Of a stretch of 64,000 nucleotides of DNA, positions 52,954-62,162 are shown piece after piece (within the stretch, counting starts at the first letter, position 1; each line of letters starts with the position of its first letter). A program made the translations under genes and the position numbers. Source of the stretch: Bradyrhizobium diazoefficiens USDA 110 (GTDB taxonomy: Bacteria > Pseudomonadota > Alphaproteobacteria > Rhizobiales > Xanthobacteraceae). The stretch spans positions 6,372,001 through 6,436,000 of the forward strand of contig NC_004463.1 in the NCBI RefSeq assembly GCF_000011365.1, given 5' to 3'. The notes under the pieces are model-generated. The model did no database searches and was not told where the DNA came from. It saw only the letters and a list, made by a program, of their open reading frames with translations.

Positions 52954-54837
52954 TTACAGGAACTTGACGAGCGAGAGCTGCGCCAGCTTCGAGGTCACCT
53001 GGTAGGAGGCCTGGAGCGCGTTCTGGAGCGCCAGAATCTCGCTCGCGACCTGGTCCGGCGGGGCCGATTCCGCCTGGTCGATGATGGTCTGGAGCTGCGC
53101 CTTGGCCTGGGTCTGGCGCGTGCTCGCGTCCTTCATCGTGTTCTGGGCCATCGCGATGTCGGTCTGGATGTCCTCGATACGCTGCTGGCCCGGCTGCTGG
53201 GTCAGCGCCTGCGTCACCCGCAGGCTCAGCGCCGAGACCTGCCCGCCCGAATACTGCCCGGTCGGCGAGGTCGAGAACGTCCCGAACACGGCGATCGCCT
53301 GCAACTGCCGCCGGATCGCATCCTCGTCGGCCTGCGCGCCATATTGCACCGTGACGGAATCGTCGACCCGCGCCATCGCGGTGGAGCGCGGCGAACCCGG
53401 CCCGTCATTGCCGAGATACCATTTCACCGTCGTGGCCGAGCCGTTCACCAGCGTCGTCGCGGAACTCGCAGGCGAGGAGCCGACGCGCAGCGGCGGCTGC
53501 GTCGCGGTGACCGGCGTCGTGCTGAAACCGAGCGAACCCAGCGCCCCGGTATTCGAGCTCGTGATGTTCAGGGTCGCCGCATCGTCCGTGTTGATCGTGA
53601 TCGAACCGCCATGGATCGTCGAGGGCTTCGAAGTCCCCGTGATCTGGTCGATCTTGCTCATCAGGGTCTGGATGCTGTCGCCGACATTGAGCTGGTTGCC
53701 GGTCGCACCCGAGCTGACGAAAGTGAGCGTGGTCCCGTTGACGGTGATGGTGTCGCCGGCGACGAAGCCCGGCGAGATCGAATCCGAGGGGCTCGTGCCG
53801 AACAGCGCCGTCGCCCCACTGATCGGTGCGGGTGGAGCCGCCTGGTTGCTCTTCGGAGTACCGATCGCAGAGCTGGCCGTGTTGAAGAAATTGTCGCCGG
53901 CGGTCACGGCCGACGCTGCCACAAGCGAGGTGTTGGAAAGCTTCTTGATCGCGGTGTTCAGCGCGGTGTTGAGGTTCGCCGCGGTATTGTTCGGGTTAAC
54001 CGGGACGCTTGCATCGATCGCAAAGCTGCCGAGCGGCGTCGGCGTCGCCGTCGACGCCGTCAGGTCGATCTGCTCGGTCGTACCATCAGGCAGCGTGAAC
54101 TGGACGCTCAGCTTGTCGCCGTTGCTGGGATTGGTTCCGTTGAGATCGACGGAGAACGACACCGGCGAGCCGCTCGGGCCGGTGACGGTCGCGCCCGTCA
54201 ACGTCGAGGAGACCGCCTTGATCTTGAGCCCGAACGGCGATCCCGCGACGTCCTCCGATACCTGCACCGAGCTTGGCGTCGGCTGCGTCTGCACCAGCCG
54301 GCCCATGCCGGTGGCGCCGAGATCGGCGGCCTGGCGCTCCGCCATGACGGCCTTGAAACCCGCCTGCGTCGTGGTCCCGTTGATGATGTCGCCGGCATCC
54401 GCGACCGACTGCGTGTTGACGGCGGTTCCGGAGAACAGATAGCGGTTGCCCGTCTGCGTGTTGAGCACGCCGACCATCGAGCCGAACTGGGCGGCAGCGG
54501 TGTTCTGCGCGACCGTCTGGCCGTTGACGTTGAGATCCTGCGCGGTGTTGGCGGAGCCCGTCTGCACCGTGTTGCGGATCTTGGTCAGCGACTGCAGCGC
54601 GGTATTGGCTAGGTTGATGCTGACGTTGACGTTGGTGATGGTGTCGGTATAGGCGGCGATGTTGGAGAGCTGCGCGCGCCCGGCGATCGCAAAGCCCTCG
54701 TTGGTGCCCATGCCGGAATAGTTCTGCGACAGCTTGCCGGTCGAGAGCTGCGTCGACAGGTCGGTGAGCTGCTGATTGATGTTGCGGATCTGCGAGCCGA
54801 GAACCGACGAGGAGTAGTTGATGCTGCTGATCGACAT
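52954..54837 (-). CDS. flgL: Hook-filament junction protein FlgL (large)
   Basis: 627 residues, about twice the length of enterobacterial FlgL. The N-terminus SVLGSQIRNINQQLTDLSTQ and LSTGKLSQNYSGMGTNEGFA and the C-terminal ALSLRVTQALTQQPGQQRIE are FlgL/flagellin-like. The insert contains a DUF1522-like part (DKLSVQFTLPDGTTEQIDLT) and at about 361-438 a flagellin-IN type module (GDTITVNGTTLTFVSSGATG to ITSSNTGALGSLGF) that closely resembles one in FlgE. It lies 21 bp after flgK on the same strand. Confidence 0.92.
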   Translation of the reverse strand: MSISSINYSSSVLGSQIRNINQQLTDLSTQLSTGKLSQNYSGMGTNEGFAIAGRAQLSNIAAYTDTITNVNVSINLANTALQSLTKIRNTVQTGSANTAQDLNVNGQTVAQNTAAAQFGSMVGVLNTQTGNRYLFSGTAVNTQSVADAGDIINGTTTQAGFKAVMAERQAADLGATGMGRLVQTQPTPSSVQVSEDVAGSPFGLKIKAVSSTLTGATVTGPSGSPVSFSVDLNGTNPSNGDKLSVQFTLPDGTTEQIDLTASTATPTPLGSFAIDASVPVNPNNTAANLNTALNTAIKKLSNTSLVAASAVTAGDNFFNTASSAIGTPKSNQAAPPAPISGATALFGTSPSDSISPGFVAGDTITVNGTTLTFVSSGATGNQLNVGDSIQTLMSKIDQITGTSKPSTIHGGSITINTDDAATLNITSSNTGALGSLGFSTTPVTATQPPLRVGSSPASSATTLVNGSATTVKWYLGNDGPGSPRSTAMARVDDSVTVQYGAQADEDAIRRQLQAIAVFGTFSTSPTGQYSGGQVSALSLRVTQALTQQPGQQRIEDIQTDIAMAQNTMKDASTRQTQAKAQLQTIIDQAESAPPDQVASEILALQNALQASYQVTSKLAQLSLVKFL

Positions 54838-54858
54838 GTTTCAGAGCCCTGTTACTTG

Positions 54859-56742
54859 TTACACTTGAGCCTGGATCAACGTGTTCATCATGCTCTGCAC
54901 CACCGACATCACGTGAGCGTTAGCGGCATAGGCATTCTGGAGCTGGATCAGGTTCGACATCTCCGAGTCCAGGTTGACGCTGGAGGTCGAGTTGAATTTC
55001 GCCTGCAGCGTCGAGACCACGACGCTCTGGCCCTGCTGGAGCTGGGTCGCCTGGGTCGCGGCGTTGCCCTGGATGCTCAGGAACTGCTGGAGGTAGTTCG
55101 AAACGCTGCCGGTGAAGGGCTGGTTGGCCGAGCCGAGGCCGGTCGTCGGCGAATAGGAGAACACCGCGTTGGTGAGCTGCGAATAAAGATAGTCCGAACG
55201 CGTGGTGTCGCCCGCGGGCGTCACCGGCGAGGTGTTGTAGACCGACAGCCGCGTGGGATCGCTGACCAGCTGCGTGTTCACCGCGATGCGCCCGGCAAGG
55301 CCGGTCATCTGCGAGCCCGATGCGGTGATCGCGCCGGTGTAGAGCGCCTGTCCGCCGTCGGTGAAAACCGCCAGTTGCGGGTTGCCCGAGGTCAACGACG
55401 AGATCGTCTTGCTGATCGAGGACGAGTTGACCTTGGCGAGGCCGGTGTTGTCGTCGGTCACCCGCAGCGTCGTGGCGGTTGCCGGCGACGGGGCGGCGGA
55501 GAACGACAGGTGCGAGCCCGACAGCGCGGTGTTGAGCGCCGAGGCGATCGCGCCCATGCCGCCGGAGAAGTTGACGCCGATCCGCATCGGATTGGCGTTG
55601 GTCGCATTCTGAAGCGGCAGCGCCGCCGGGTCGGTCACGTTGACGAGCGTGACCTGGCGCTGCGTGTTGGTCGTCGTGTCCGTGTAGGTGATGTTGACCG
55701 TGTTGCCCGGCGCCGCCCCGGCAAGGTCCATGTCGAACCCGGCCGGCGGGCCGGAGACGGTGCTGCCGGCCGTGGTCTTGTCGGACAGCGCGCTCGACAT
55801 CGTGGCGGCGAGCTGGTCGATCTGGTTCTGCGCCTGCACCAGCGTCTGGTCGCGCAGCTTGAGGTCGGCCGCGATCTGGCCCGAGGAAACCACGTTGTTG
55901 GCGACGACGTCGACCTGCGAGCCGTTCGGAAGCCTGATGTTCAACGCGCCGACACCGGACTTGGCCGGATCCATGTCGTAGAGCGAGGTCGCCGACAGCG
56001 CACCGGCAGACGCAAAAGTAAATTGCGAGGCGAGCCCGGCGCCGACGAGCTGGATGCCTGTCGTGGTGTAGATGTTGGCCTGGTTCGAGCCGTCGGTGGT
56101 GACGCGGACGTCGACATATTTCGACAGCGTGTTGATGGCCTGGTCGCGCTGGTCCATCAGCGTCGCAGCCGATGGGTCGTTTGCCGACAGGCCCTGGAGC
56201 TTGGTGTTGATGTCGGCGATCTGCTGCATCGACGCGTTGGCCTGCTGCGCCGAGGTGCCCAGATCCTGCTCGACGTTGGAGCGCAGCGACTGAATGCCCT
56301 TGGTGGTGACGTTGAGCTGCTGCGCCAGCGCCTGCGCCGCGCCCAGCGCAACGGTCTGCGCCGACGACGCACCCGCGCTGGTCGACAGCGCCTGCAGCGC
56401 GGTGGTGAACTTGTTCAGCGCGGTTTCGAGCGTGCCGCTGTTGCCGGGCGTGCCATAGACACTCTGAAGCTGCTTCAGGATGTTGGCCATCTGGTCGGCG
56501 TAACCGCTGCCGCCGGTCTCGGTGCGCAGCTGGTTCAGCACGTAGCTGTCGAGCTCCCGGCTGACGCCGGTCGTCATCGCCGTCGAGCCGAAGTCGCCGG
56601 TGGTGACCTCGATCTGGTTCGGCGTCTGGACGACGTAACCTGGCGTCTGCGAGTTGGCGACGTTCGAGGAGACGATCGAGAGCGCGGCCTGGTTGGCACG
56701 CAGACCGCTCATCGCACTGGCGAGGGCTGAACTCAAACCCAT
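54859..56742 (-). CDS. flgK: Hook-associated protein FlgK
   Basis: 627 residues. It starts MGLSSALASAMSGLRANQAA with SIVSSNVANSQTPGYVVQTP, the rod/hook family motif, and ends SNLIQLQNAYAANAHVMSVV. Middle signatures include QLNVTTKGIQSLRSNVEQDL and LMDQRDQAINTLSKYVDVRV, typical of FlgK. FlgK is the first junction protein on the hook. It lies 34 bp after flgE and 21 bp before flgL. Confidence 0.95.
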   Translation of the reverse strand: MGLSSALASAMSGLRANQAALSIVSSNVANSQTPGYVVQTPNQIEVTTGDFGSTAMTTGVSRELDSYVLNQLRTETGGSGYADQMANILKQLQSVYGTPGNSGTLETALNKFTTALQALSTSAGASSAQTVALGAAQALAQQLNVTTKGIQSLRSNVEQDLGTSAQQANASMQQIADINTKLQGLSANDPSAATLMDQRDQAINTLSKYVDVRVTTDGSNQANIYTTTGIQLVGAGLASQFTFASAGALSATSLYDMDPAKSGVGALNIRLPNGSQVDVVANNVVSSGQIAADLKLRDQTLVQAQNQIDQLAATMSSALSDKTTAGSTVSGPPAGFDMDLAGAAPGNTVNITYTDTTTNTQRQVTLVNVTDPAALPLQNATNANPMRIGVNFSGGMGAIASALNTALSGSHLSFSAAPSPATATTLRVTDDNTGLAKVNSSSISKTISSLTSGNPQLAVFTDGGQALYTGAITASGSQMTGLAGRIAVNTQLVSDPTRLSVYNTSPVTPAGDTTRSDYLYSQLTNAVFSYSPTTGLGSANQPFTGSVSNYLQQFLSIQGNAATQATQLQQGQSVVVSTLQAKFNSTSSVNLDSEMSNLIQLQNAYAANAHVMSVVQSMMNTLIQAQV

Positions 56743-56776
56743 ATCACTGGCCGCCTTTGGTTACGTCACGCGCCGA

Positions 56777-59041
56777 TCAGCGCAATACGTTCAGGAGGTC
56801 CTGCACCATCGAATTCGCGGTCGTGATCACCTTGGTGTTGGCCGAATAGGCCTGCTGGGTCACGATCAGCTTGGTGAATTCGTCGGCGATGTCCGTGTTG
56901 GAGCCTTCCAGCGACGAGCCGCTGATGGTGCCCGATGCGCCGTCGATCGCCGGTCCTGACTGTTCGGTCGCGGCATAGGCGCCGCCGTCGAGCGCCTTCA
57001 GGTAATTGGTGCCGTTGAAGTGCGACAGCGATACCTGTGCGAGGTCAAGGTTCTGGCCGTTGGAGAAGGTTCCGACCACGAGGCCGTTGTTGTTGACGGC
57101 AACCGAGCGGAGCTGGCCCGCGGCGTAGCCGTTCTGGGTGATGGTGTTGATGGTCACCGCGCCGCTGGTGCTGGCATATTGCGTCAGCCCGCCCGAGGAG
57201 ATGTTGAAGGCGACCGAGCCGAGCGCCTGTCCGCCGACGCTGACATTGTTGATGGTGATGCCCGAACCGCTCGGCGAGGTCAGCGAGCCATCGGCGGCGA
57301 AGGTGAAGGCCTGGCCGGTGTTGACCCAGCCGACCGTCGTGCCGGTCGCATTCGGATCGGTCTGGTAGAACAGGTTCCAGGTATCGGAATGGCCCGTGCC
57401 CAGCGACGCGCTGTCGGTCTTGGCCCAGCGCAATTGCAGGTTCACCGGCGTGCCCGCGGCGTTGTAGGCGGTGACCGCACCGCCGCTGATCGATTCCTTG
57501 GTGAAGGTCGCGATGTCGTTGCCGATCACGCCGCCGGTGCCGGCGGTGCCGCCACCGTCGCGGTTCTTGGTGATGGTCGAGGTGAAGCCGAGCGCGGCGA
57601 AAGCCGCACTGTTGGAGCTGGACACCGACAGGTTGGAAACGGTGCCGGTGTTCAGCGTGATCACGCCGCCGGGGCTGATCGAAGACCCCGAGGCGCCGGA
57701 GAGCGCGTCGATCTTGCCGAGCAGGGTCGTGATGTTGTCGGTGATGTTGATCTGGTTCGGACCGGAGGCACCCGAGGCCATGAAAGTCAGCGTCTGGCCG
57801 TTGACGGTGATGGTGTCGGCGGGCGGGCCTGCCGAAAAGCCGGACGAGAGCACCTCGGCGCCGCCGGCGGTCGCGCTGCCGCTCAGCACCGTGGCGCCGG
57901 TGAGCGCGGGCGAGGACAGCACGTTGCCGCCGCGTGTCACGCTGCTGATGCCGAGCGCCGTGGCTGCCGTGCCGCTGCCGATCGACACGTCGGTGCCGGT
58001 GCCGGTCGAGATCTGGATGTTGCCGCTGGCGGAGAGCGAGGCCGTAACGCCGGCGCCGCCGGCGGTCTGGATCGCGTTCAGGATGCTGGCCACCGTGGCC
58101 GTCGTGCCTGCGCCGAGACCGATCGTGGTGTTGTTGCCGACCGTCGAGACGGTGGTACCACCGTTGAAGGTGATCGTGTTGCTGCCGTTGATCGTCAGGA
58201 CCTGGCCGCTCAGCGCGGTGAGAATGCTGGAGGCGAGATGCGTGCCCACGGTGTTGTCAAGGGACGTGGAAGTCGAAGCCACCGCGGACGAGTTGTTCTG
58301 GAGCGGAACCGTGCCCGTCCCCGTCGTCGACGAATAGGCCGAGCGGATGTTGCCGGTGGCGGCTGCACCGGACACCGTCGCGCTGGTATAGGGCGCGGGC
58401 GGCGTGCCCACCGGCAGCGGGTTGGCCTGGAAGTCCGACGGGTTCAGGCCGCCAGCCGCCAGCAGCGTCTTGCTGGCTGCGGTCGAGCTCGCAGCCGTGT
58501 TCGGCTGGGTCGGCAGGTTCGCCGCGTACTGGATCGAAGTGGTCGCCTGCGCCGGAATGAAGTTGTTCTGGAATTTCAGGACCGTCGCCACGTTGCCCTG
58601 AGGGTTGCCGGTCTTCGGGTCGACCGTGACGCCCATCAGGTAGTAGCCGGCGCCGTTGACCAGATTGCCGTTGGAATTGAGCTGGAAGTCGCCGCGGCGG
58701 GTGTAGTAGGTGACGCCGCCGAACTGCGGCAAGTTGTCGACGACGCTAGTCGCCTTCTGGATCGAGAAGAAGCCGTCGCCGGTGATCGCCATGTTGGTCG
58801 CGACGGAGGAGGACGAGATCGTGCCCTGGGTGGTGATGGTCGCTTTCGCGTTGGCCGTCACACCGCCCGCGACCTGCTTGCTCGGCACCGAGGCGTCCGG
58901 GATGAGATCGACGAAGCTGGTCCCGATGCCCTTGTAACCGGTGGTGGATGAGTTCGCGATGTTGCCGGAAATGTTCTGAAGCGCGTAGGACTGCGCCTGC
59001 AGACCACCCACCGAGGTGTTCATTGCATCGAAGATACCCAT
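56777..59041 (-). CDS. flgE: Hook protein FlgE (large)
   Basis: 754 residues; many FlgE proteins are 400-600. The N-terminus has GLQAQSYALQNISGNIANSS and TTGYKGIGTSFVDL, and the C-terminus has SNTDIADEFTKLIVTQQAYS with TTANSMVQDLLNVLR. The middle carries two flagellin-IN type modules at about 279-368 (VLTINGSNTITFNGG on) and 408-487 (ADTITVNGQTLTFMASGASG to SSNSAAFAALGF). It is the first gene of flgE-flgK-flgL. A sigma-54 promoter lies 64 bp upstream. Confidence 0.94.
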   Translation of the reverse strand: MGIFDAMNTSVGGLQAQSYALQNISGNIANSSTTGYKGIGTSFVDLIPDASVPSKQVAGGVTANAKATITTQGTISSSSVATNMAITGDGFFSIQKATSVVDNLPQFGGVTYYTRRGDFQLNSNGNLVNGAGYYLMGVTVDPKTGNPQGNVATVLKFQNNFIPAQATTSIQYAANLPTQPNTAASSTAASKTLLAAGGLNPSDFQANPLPVGTPPAPYTSATVSGAAATGNIRSAYSSTTGTGTVPLQNNSSAVASTSTSLDNTVGTHLASSILTALSGQVLTINGSNTITFNGGTTVSTVGNNTTIGLGAGTTATVASILNAIQTAGGAGVTASLSASGNIQISTGTGTDVSIGSGTAATALGISSVTRGGNVLSSPALTGATVLSGSATAGGAEVLSSGFSAGPPADTITVNGQTLTFMASGASGPNQINITDNITTLLGKIDALSGASGSSISPGGVITLNTGTVSNLSVSSSNSAAFAALGFTSTITKNRDGGGTAGTGGVIGNDIATFTKESISGGAVTAYNAAGTPVNLQLRWAKTDSASLGTGHSDTWNLFYQTDPNATGTTVGWVNTGQAFTFAADGSLTSPSGSGITINNVSVGGQALGSVAFNISSGGLTQYASTSGAVTINTITQNGYAAGQLRSVAVNNNGLVVGTFSNGQNLDLAQVSLSHFNGTNYLKALDGGAYAATEQSGPAIDGASGTISGSSLEGSNTDIADEFTKLIVTQQAYSANTKVITTANSMVQDLLNVLR

Positions 59042-59104
59042 AACTTTGTCTCCAAATCCGATCTCGGCGGCCGGTCGACCAGGGCCGCAGTCGGGAGCGA
59101 CAGT

Positions 59105-59122
59105 CGCAAGGGCTATGCCAAG
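59105..59122 (-). promoter_or_regulatory. Sigma-54 promoter of flgE-flgK-flgL
   Basis: Minus strand CTTGGCATAGCCCTTGCG: TGGCAT, N5, TTGC with exact GG-N10-GC spacing. Transcription would start near 59094, about 50 bp before flgE. This is the best sigma-54 match in the window. Confidence 0.82.
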
Positions 59123-59194
59123 GCGGGTATTTCCATGAAATCAATGACTTAAATGAATGGACCCCGGTCGAATGACCGGGGCACAATTGCCGGG

Positions 59195-59211
59195 CCGGCA
59201 ACAATTGCCGG
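59195..59211. promoter_or_regulatory. Candidate FlbD (ftr-like) palindrome upstream of flgE
   Basis: CCGGCAA-CAA-TTGCCGG, with perfect 7-bp arms, 75-105 bp upstream of the sigma-54 promoter. A half copy (AATTGCCGGG) is immediately to its left. It borders a dispersed repeat, so chance similarity cannot be excluded. Confidence 0.5.
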
Positions 59212-59218
59212 GGCATCG

Positions 59219-59300
59219 GGTCATTCCGGGGCGGTCCGCAGGACCGATCCCGGAATCTCGAGATTCCGGATTCGATGCTCACGCATCGCTCCGGAATGAC
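59219..59300. repeat. Dispersed palindromic repeat (GGTCATTCCGGGG type)
   Basis: Inverted ends GGTCATTCCGG and CCGGAATGAC, with inner arms CCCGGAATCTCG and CGAGATTCCGGA. Same family as 5541-5620. A shorter hairpin, ACCCCGGTCG...GACCGGGG, precedes it at 59161-59181. Confidence 0.78.
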
Positions 59301-59311
59301 TCCAGCGAGAC

Positions 59312-59824
59312 CTACGTAGCGGACGCGGCGGCCGGGTGGAAAACCAGCCCGAAACCGTCGATGCAGTAGCGCAATCCAGTGGGCTTCGGACCGTCGTCGA
59401 AGACGTGGCCGAGATGGCCGCCGCAGCGCCGGCAATGCACCTCGGTGCGGAGCATGCCGTAGGTGCGGTCCTCGGTCTTGCCGACATTGCCCTCGATCGG
59501 CTGATAGAAGCTCGGCCAACCGGTGCCGCTCTCGAACTTGGTGTCGGACGCAAACAGCGGCAGGTCGCAGCCGGCGCAGGCGAAAACGCCCTTGCGGTGC
59601 TCCTTGAGCAGCGGGCTCGAGCCGGGCCGCTCGGTGCCGTGATTGCGCAAAATCTCGTATTGCTGCGGCGTGAGCTGGGCACGCCATTCGGCCTCAGTCT
59701 TCGTGATCTCGAACGTTTCCGCGGCCTTCTCGCCGGCCTCGGCAGGTGTCCCTCTCAGCCAGCGGAAGGCGGAGAGGCCGAACAGGCCGGCGACAGTCGT
59801 TAGCAGGATGCGGCGGTCAAACAT
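59312..59824 (-). CDS. msrB: Exported peptide-methionine (R)-S-oxide reductase MsrB
   Basis: 170 residues from the ATG at 59822-59824, with GGAGAA upstream. An N-terminal [20 protein letters not shown] has an Arg pair and a hydrophobic stretch, so export (Tat or Sec) is likely. The domain has zinc-binding CAGC and CRRC pairs, [23 protein letters not shown] and the catalytic Cys in [13 protein letters not shown]. It repairs oxidised methionine in proteins, here probably in the envelope. It is on the same strand as flgE but separated by repeats, so it is a separate unit. Confidence 0.92.
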   Translation of the reverse strand: MFDRRILLTTVAGLFGLSAFRWLRGTPAEAGEKAAETFEITKTEAEWRAQLTPQQYEILRNHGTERPGSSPLLKEHRKGVFACAGCDLPLFASDTKFESGTGWPSFYQPIEGNVGKTEDRTYGMLRTEVHCRRCGGHLGHVFDDGPKPTGLRYCIDGFGLVFHPAAASAT

Positions 59825-59907
59825 CTCATTCTCCGTGCGCGAGTCCACGCCCTGAGATACGGGTTCTAACGGCCGACGTTACACGTCCAGGCGCGATTTT
59901 TCTCAAC

Positions 59908-61365
59908 TTATTGCGAGACGCTGTCGTCGTGCGAGGCCGGTTCCAAGGCTTCAGTCGCAGGTTTCGGCGGCGGGGCCGGCCGCGGCCGTACACCCGGCGG
60001 CGGACGGCGCGGACCGGTGCCGGCGGCCCGGTTGGCTTCGGCCAGCCGCGCCTCGCGTTCCCTGTCCTTGACCCGCGCCCGCTCGCGGTAGCGGGCGAGC
60101 GTGCCTGCGGCGGCGGAGCTCGCCCTGCCCCAGATCCCGACCAATTGACCCGCGACCCGTCCGGTCGCACCTCCCGCCCAGACCAGCTCGAACGGCGAAA
60201 ACAGCCGCCAGCGCTCGTCGCCCCACAGGATGCTGCGCGCGATCATCTGCCCGGCCATGGCCGAGGTGTTCATGCCCTGGCGGCCGAACCCGCTCGCCAC
60301 CCACAGACCTTTGCGCAACTGGCCGATCTGCGGCATGCCGTGCACGGTCTGGCCGGTCGCGCCGCCGAACATATCGGCGATCTCGACATTGCCGAACTGG
60401 GGGAAGATCGACCGGATCCGCCGCCTGACGCCGCCTGCAAAGCGCTGCGGCCGTGCGGCCCAGGTGGTCTCCGGGCTCTCCCACATCAGCCGGTCGCCGT
60501 CGACGATACGGAAATGATCGACGCCGTCGGAATCCATCACCGATCCCTTGAAGGCGATGATCTCGTGCACGCGCTCGCCGAGTGGCGCGGTGATGCCGGC
60601 ATAGCGCCAGACCGGCAGCAGCGTCTCCGACAGGCGCCTCAAGGGCGCGCCGAGATGGATGTTGCCGGCGAGCACGATGTGCGTCGCGCGCAGCCGCGCC
60701 GACGGCGTGACGATCCGCTTGCGGATGCCGGAATGGTCGATGCTGACCACCGGCGTATCCTCGAAGATGCGGGCGCCGGCCCGCCGCGCCAGCGCCGCAA
60801 GACCGTGCACGTATTTGCGGCCGTCGACTTGAAACGCCTTGGGATAGTACACGCCGTGGAAGTAGCGATCGGTCTTGAGCACGTCGCGGACGCGATCGAC
60901 CTGCCAGCCCTCGACCTCGGTGTCGAAATCCTCGTGCAGCATCTGCAACCGGCTGATCAACCTGTCGCCGGTGTCGACGTTGGAGACCTCGAGCACGCCG
61001 TCGCTCGGGGCGATCCCCGGCATGTTCTCTTCGGTGGCGTTGGCGCGGACGAACTCGGCGCCCTCCTTCGACAGCGTCCACAATTCGCGCGCGTCCTCGA
61101 AGCCGATGCGCTCGATCAGGTCGGTGAGCGGCAGCGCAAAGCCCGGCATCACGGTGCCGAGCTGGTTGCCGGAGGCGTTCCAGCCGATATGGCGCCCCTC
61201 GAGCACCGCGACACTGGCCCCGAGCCGGGCCGCCTCCAGTGCAATGGAGAGCCCGGCAAGCCCTGCCCCGATCACGCAGATATCGGCGTCGAGATCGAAC
61301 GACAGCCGCGCGCGCTCGCGAAAGCCGGCTTCTTCCTGGGACACGCTTGTGAAAGTCTCGCTCAT
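59908..61365 (-). CDS. FAD-dependent amine/D-amino acid oxidase (DadA/DAO family)
   Basis: 485 residues. The FAD-binding motif is ICVIGAGLAGLSIALEAARL. The DAO fold continues with LGASVAVLEGRHIGWNASGN, MFGGATGQTVHGMPQIGQLR and GLWVASGFGRQGMNTSAMAG. The family oxidises glycine derivatives, D-amino acids or polyamines; the substrate is not readable. An unusual C-terminal tail of about 60 residues is rich in Arg, Pro and Ala (TGPRRPPPGVRPRPAPPPKP) and is probably disordered. A dispersed repeat lies just upstream. Confidence 0.85.
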   Translation of the reverse strand: MSETFTSVSQEEAGFRERARLSFDLDADICVIGAGLAGLSIALEAARLGASVAVLEGRHIGWNASGNQLGTVMPGFALPLTDLIERIGFEDARELWTLSKEGAEFVRANATEENMPGIAPSDGVLEVSNVDTGDRLISRLQMLHEDFDTEVEGWQVDRVRDVLKTDRYFHGVYYPKAFQVDGRKYVHGLAALARRAGARIFEDTPVVSIDHSGIRKRIVTPSARLRATHIVLAGNIHLGAPLRRLSETLLPVWRYAGITAPLGERVHEIIAFKGSVMDSDGVDHFRIVDGDRLMWESPETTWAARPQRFAGGVRRRIRSIFPQFGNVEIADMFGGATGQTVHGMPQIGQLRKGLWVASGFGRQGMNTSAMAGQMIARSILWGDERWRLFSPFELVWAGGATGRVAGQLVGIWGRASSAAAGTLARYRERARVKDREREARLAEANRAAGTGPRRPPPGVRPRPAPPPKPATEALEPASHDDSVSQ

Positions 61366-61376
61366 ATCGTTTTCTT

Positions 61377-61481
61377 AGAGCATGATCCGGAAAAGTGTGC
61401 AGCGGTTTTCCGAAAAGATCATGCTCAGAACAAAAATTTAAAGCGCGATGAGGGTTTGTCCAAATCTCATTGCGCTTTAAA
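61377..61481. repeat. Dispersed repeat (AGAGCATGATCCGGAAAAG type)
   Basis: It contains AGAGCATGATCC...GATCATGCTC as inverted arms and a second pair TTTAAAGCGCGATGAG...CTCATTGCGCTTTAAA. I recognise this as a very common repeat of Bradyrhizobium and related Rhizobiales. It lies between the divergent oxidase and phosphatase genes. Confidence 0.85.
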
Positions 61482-61560
61482 GGACCGATCGGGCGCTTGT
61501 CACCTTGTCCTCAACCGGCGCCTGTAGATTATTCTGGACGTGCAACGATTCGAGAGTGCC

Positions 61561-62097
61561 ATGCGCCGTTTGATGCTGCTGCGTCACGCCAAGACCGAGA
61601 CCGACGCGCCGAGCGGCCGTGACCAGGATCGCCGGCTCGACGACCGCGGCCACAGGGATGCCGCCGAGATCGGCGACTGGATCGCCTCCCATCCCCCCTT
61701 CCCCGATACCGTGCTGGTGTCGCATGCCGTCCGCGCCCGGCAGACCTGGGACATCGCCTGGGCGACGATGAAAGGCCGCGTCCCCGCGCCTGAGGTCGAG
61801 GTCCTGCCGGAACTCTACGGCGCCGATCCCGCGCAGATCCTGGAATCCATTCGCACTGCAACCAACCCGGGCAACCCGAAGCGGCTGCTGCTGGTCGGCC
61901 ACAATCCCGGCATGCATGAGATCGCCTTGATGCTGATGGGCGGCGGCGATCCGGCCGGCGCCAAGGCGCTCACCCACAACCTGCCCACCGCGGGGCTTGC
62001 GATCTTCGACTTTGACGTCAAGGATTGGGGGGACGTGGCCTACCGCCGCGGCAAGCTGGTGCTGTTCGTCAGCCCCAAGCTGCTTCGATCGGGATGA
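61561..62097 (+). CDS. SixA-like histidine phosphatase
   Basis: 178 residues from the ATG at 61561; a GTG seven codons earlier is possible. The catalytic His motif LLRHAKTETDAPSGRDQDR is at the N-terminus. A second RHP element is VLVSHAVRARQTWDI, and LLVGHNPGMHEIAL carries the second catalytic His. SixA dephosphorylates phosphohistidine proteins such as ArcB or PtsN-pathway proteins in other bacteria. The target here is unknown. The next gene is 65 bp away on the same strand. Confidence 0.88.
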   Translation: MRRLMLLRHAKTETDAPSGRDQDRRLDDRGHRDAAEIGDWIASHPPFPDTVLVSHAVRARQTWDIAWATMKGRVPAPEVEVLPELYGADPAQILESIRTATNPGNPKRLLLVGHNPGMHEIALMLMGGGDPAGAKALTHNLPTAGLAIFDFDVKDWGDVAYRRGKLVLFVSPKLLRSG

Positions 62098-62162
62098 GAC
62101 CCGCGGGTCTCGACCGGTTGATGCAGCTGATCGAGAGCTGACTGGAAGATTTGGAGGCGCAG

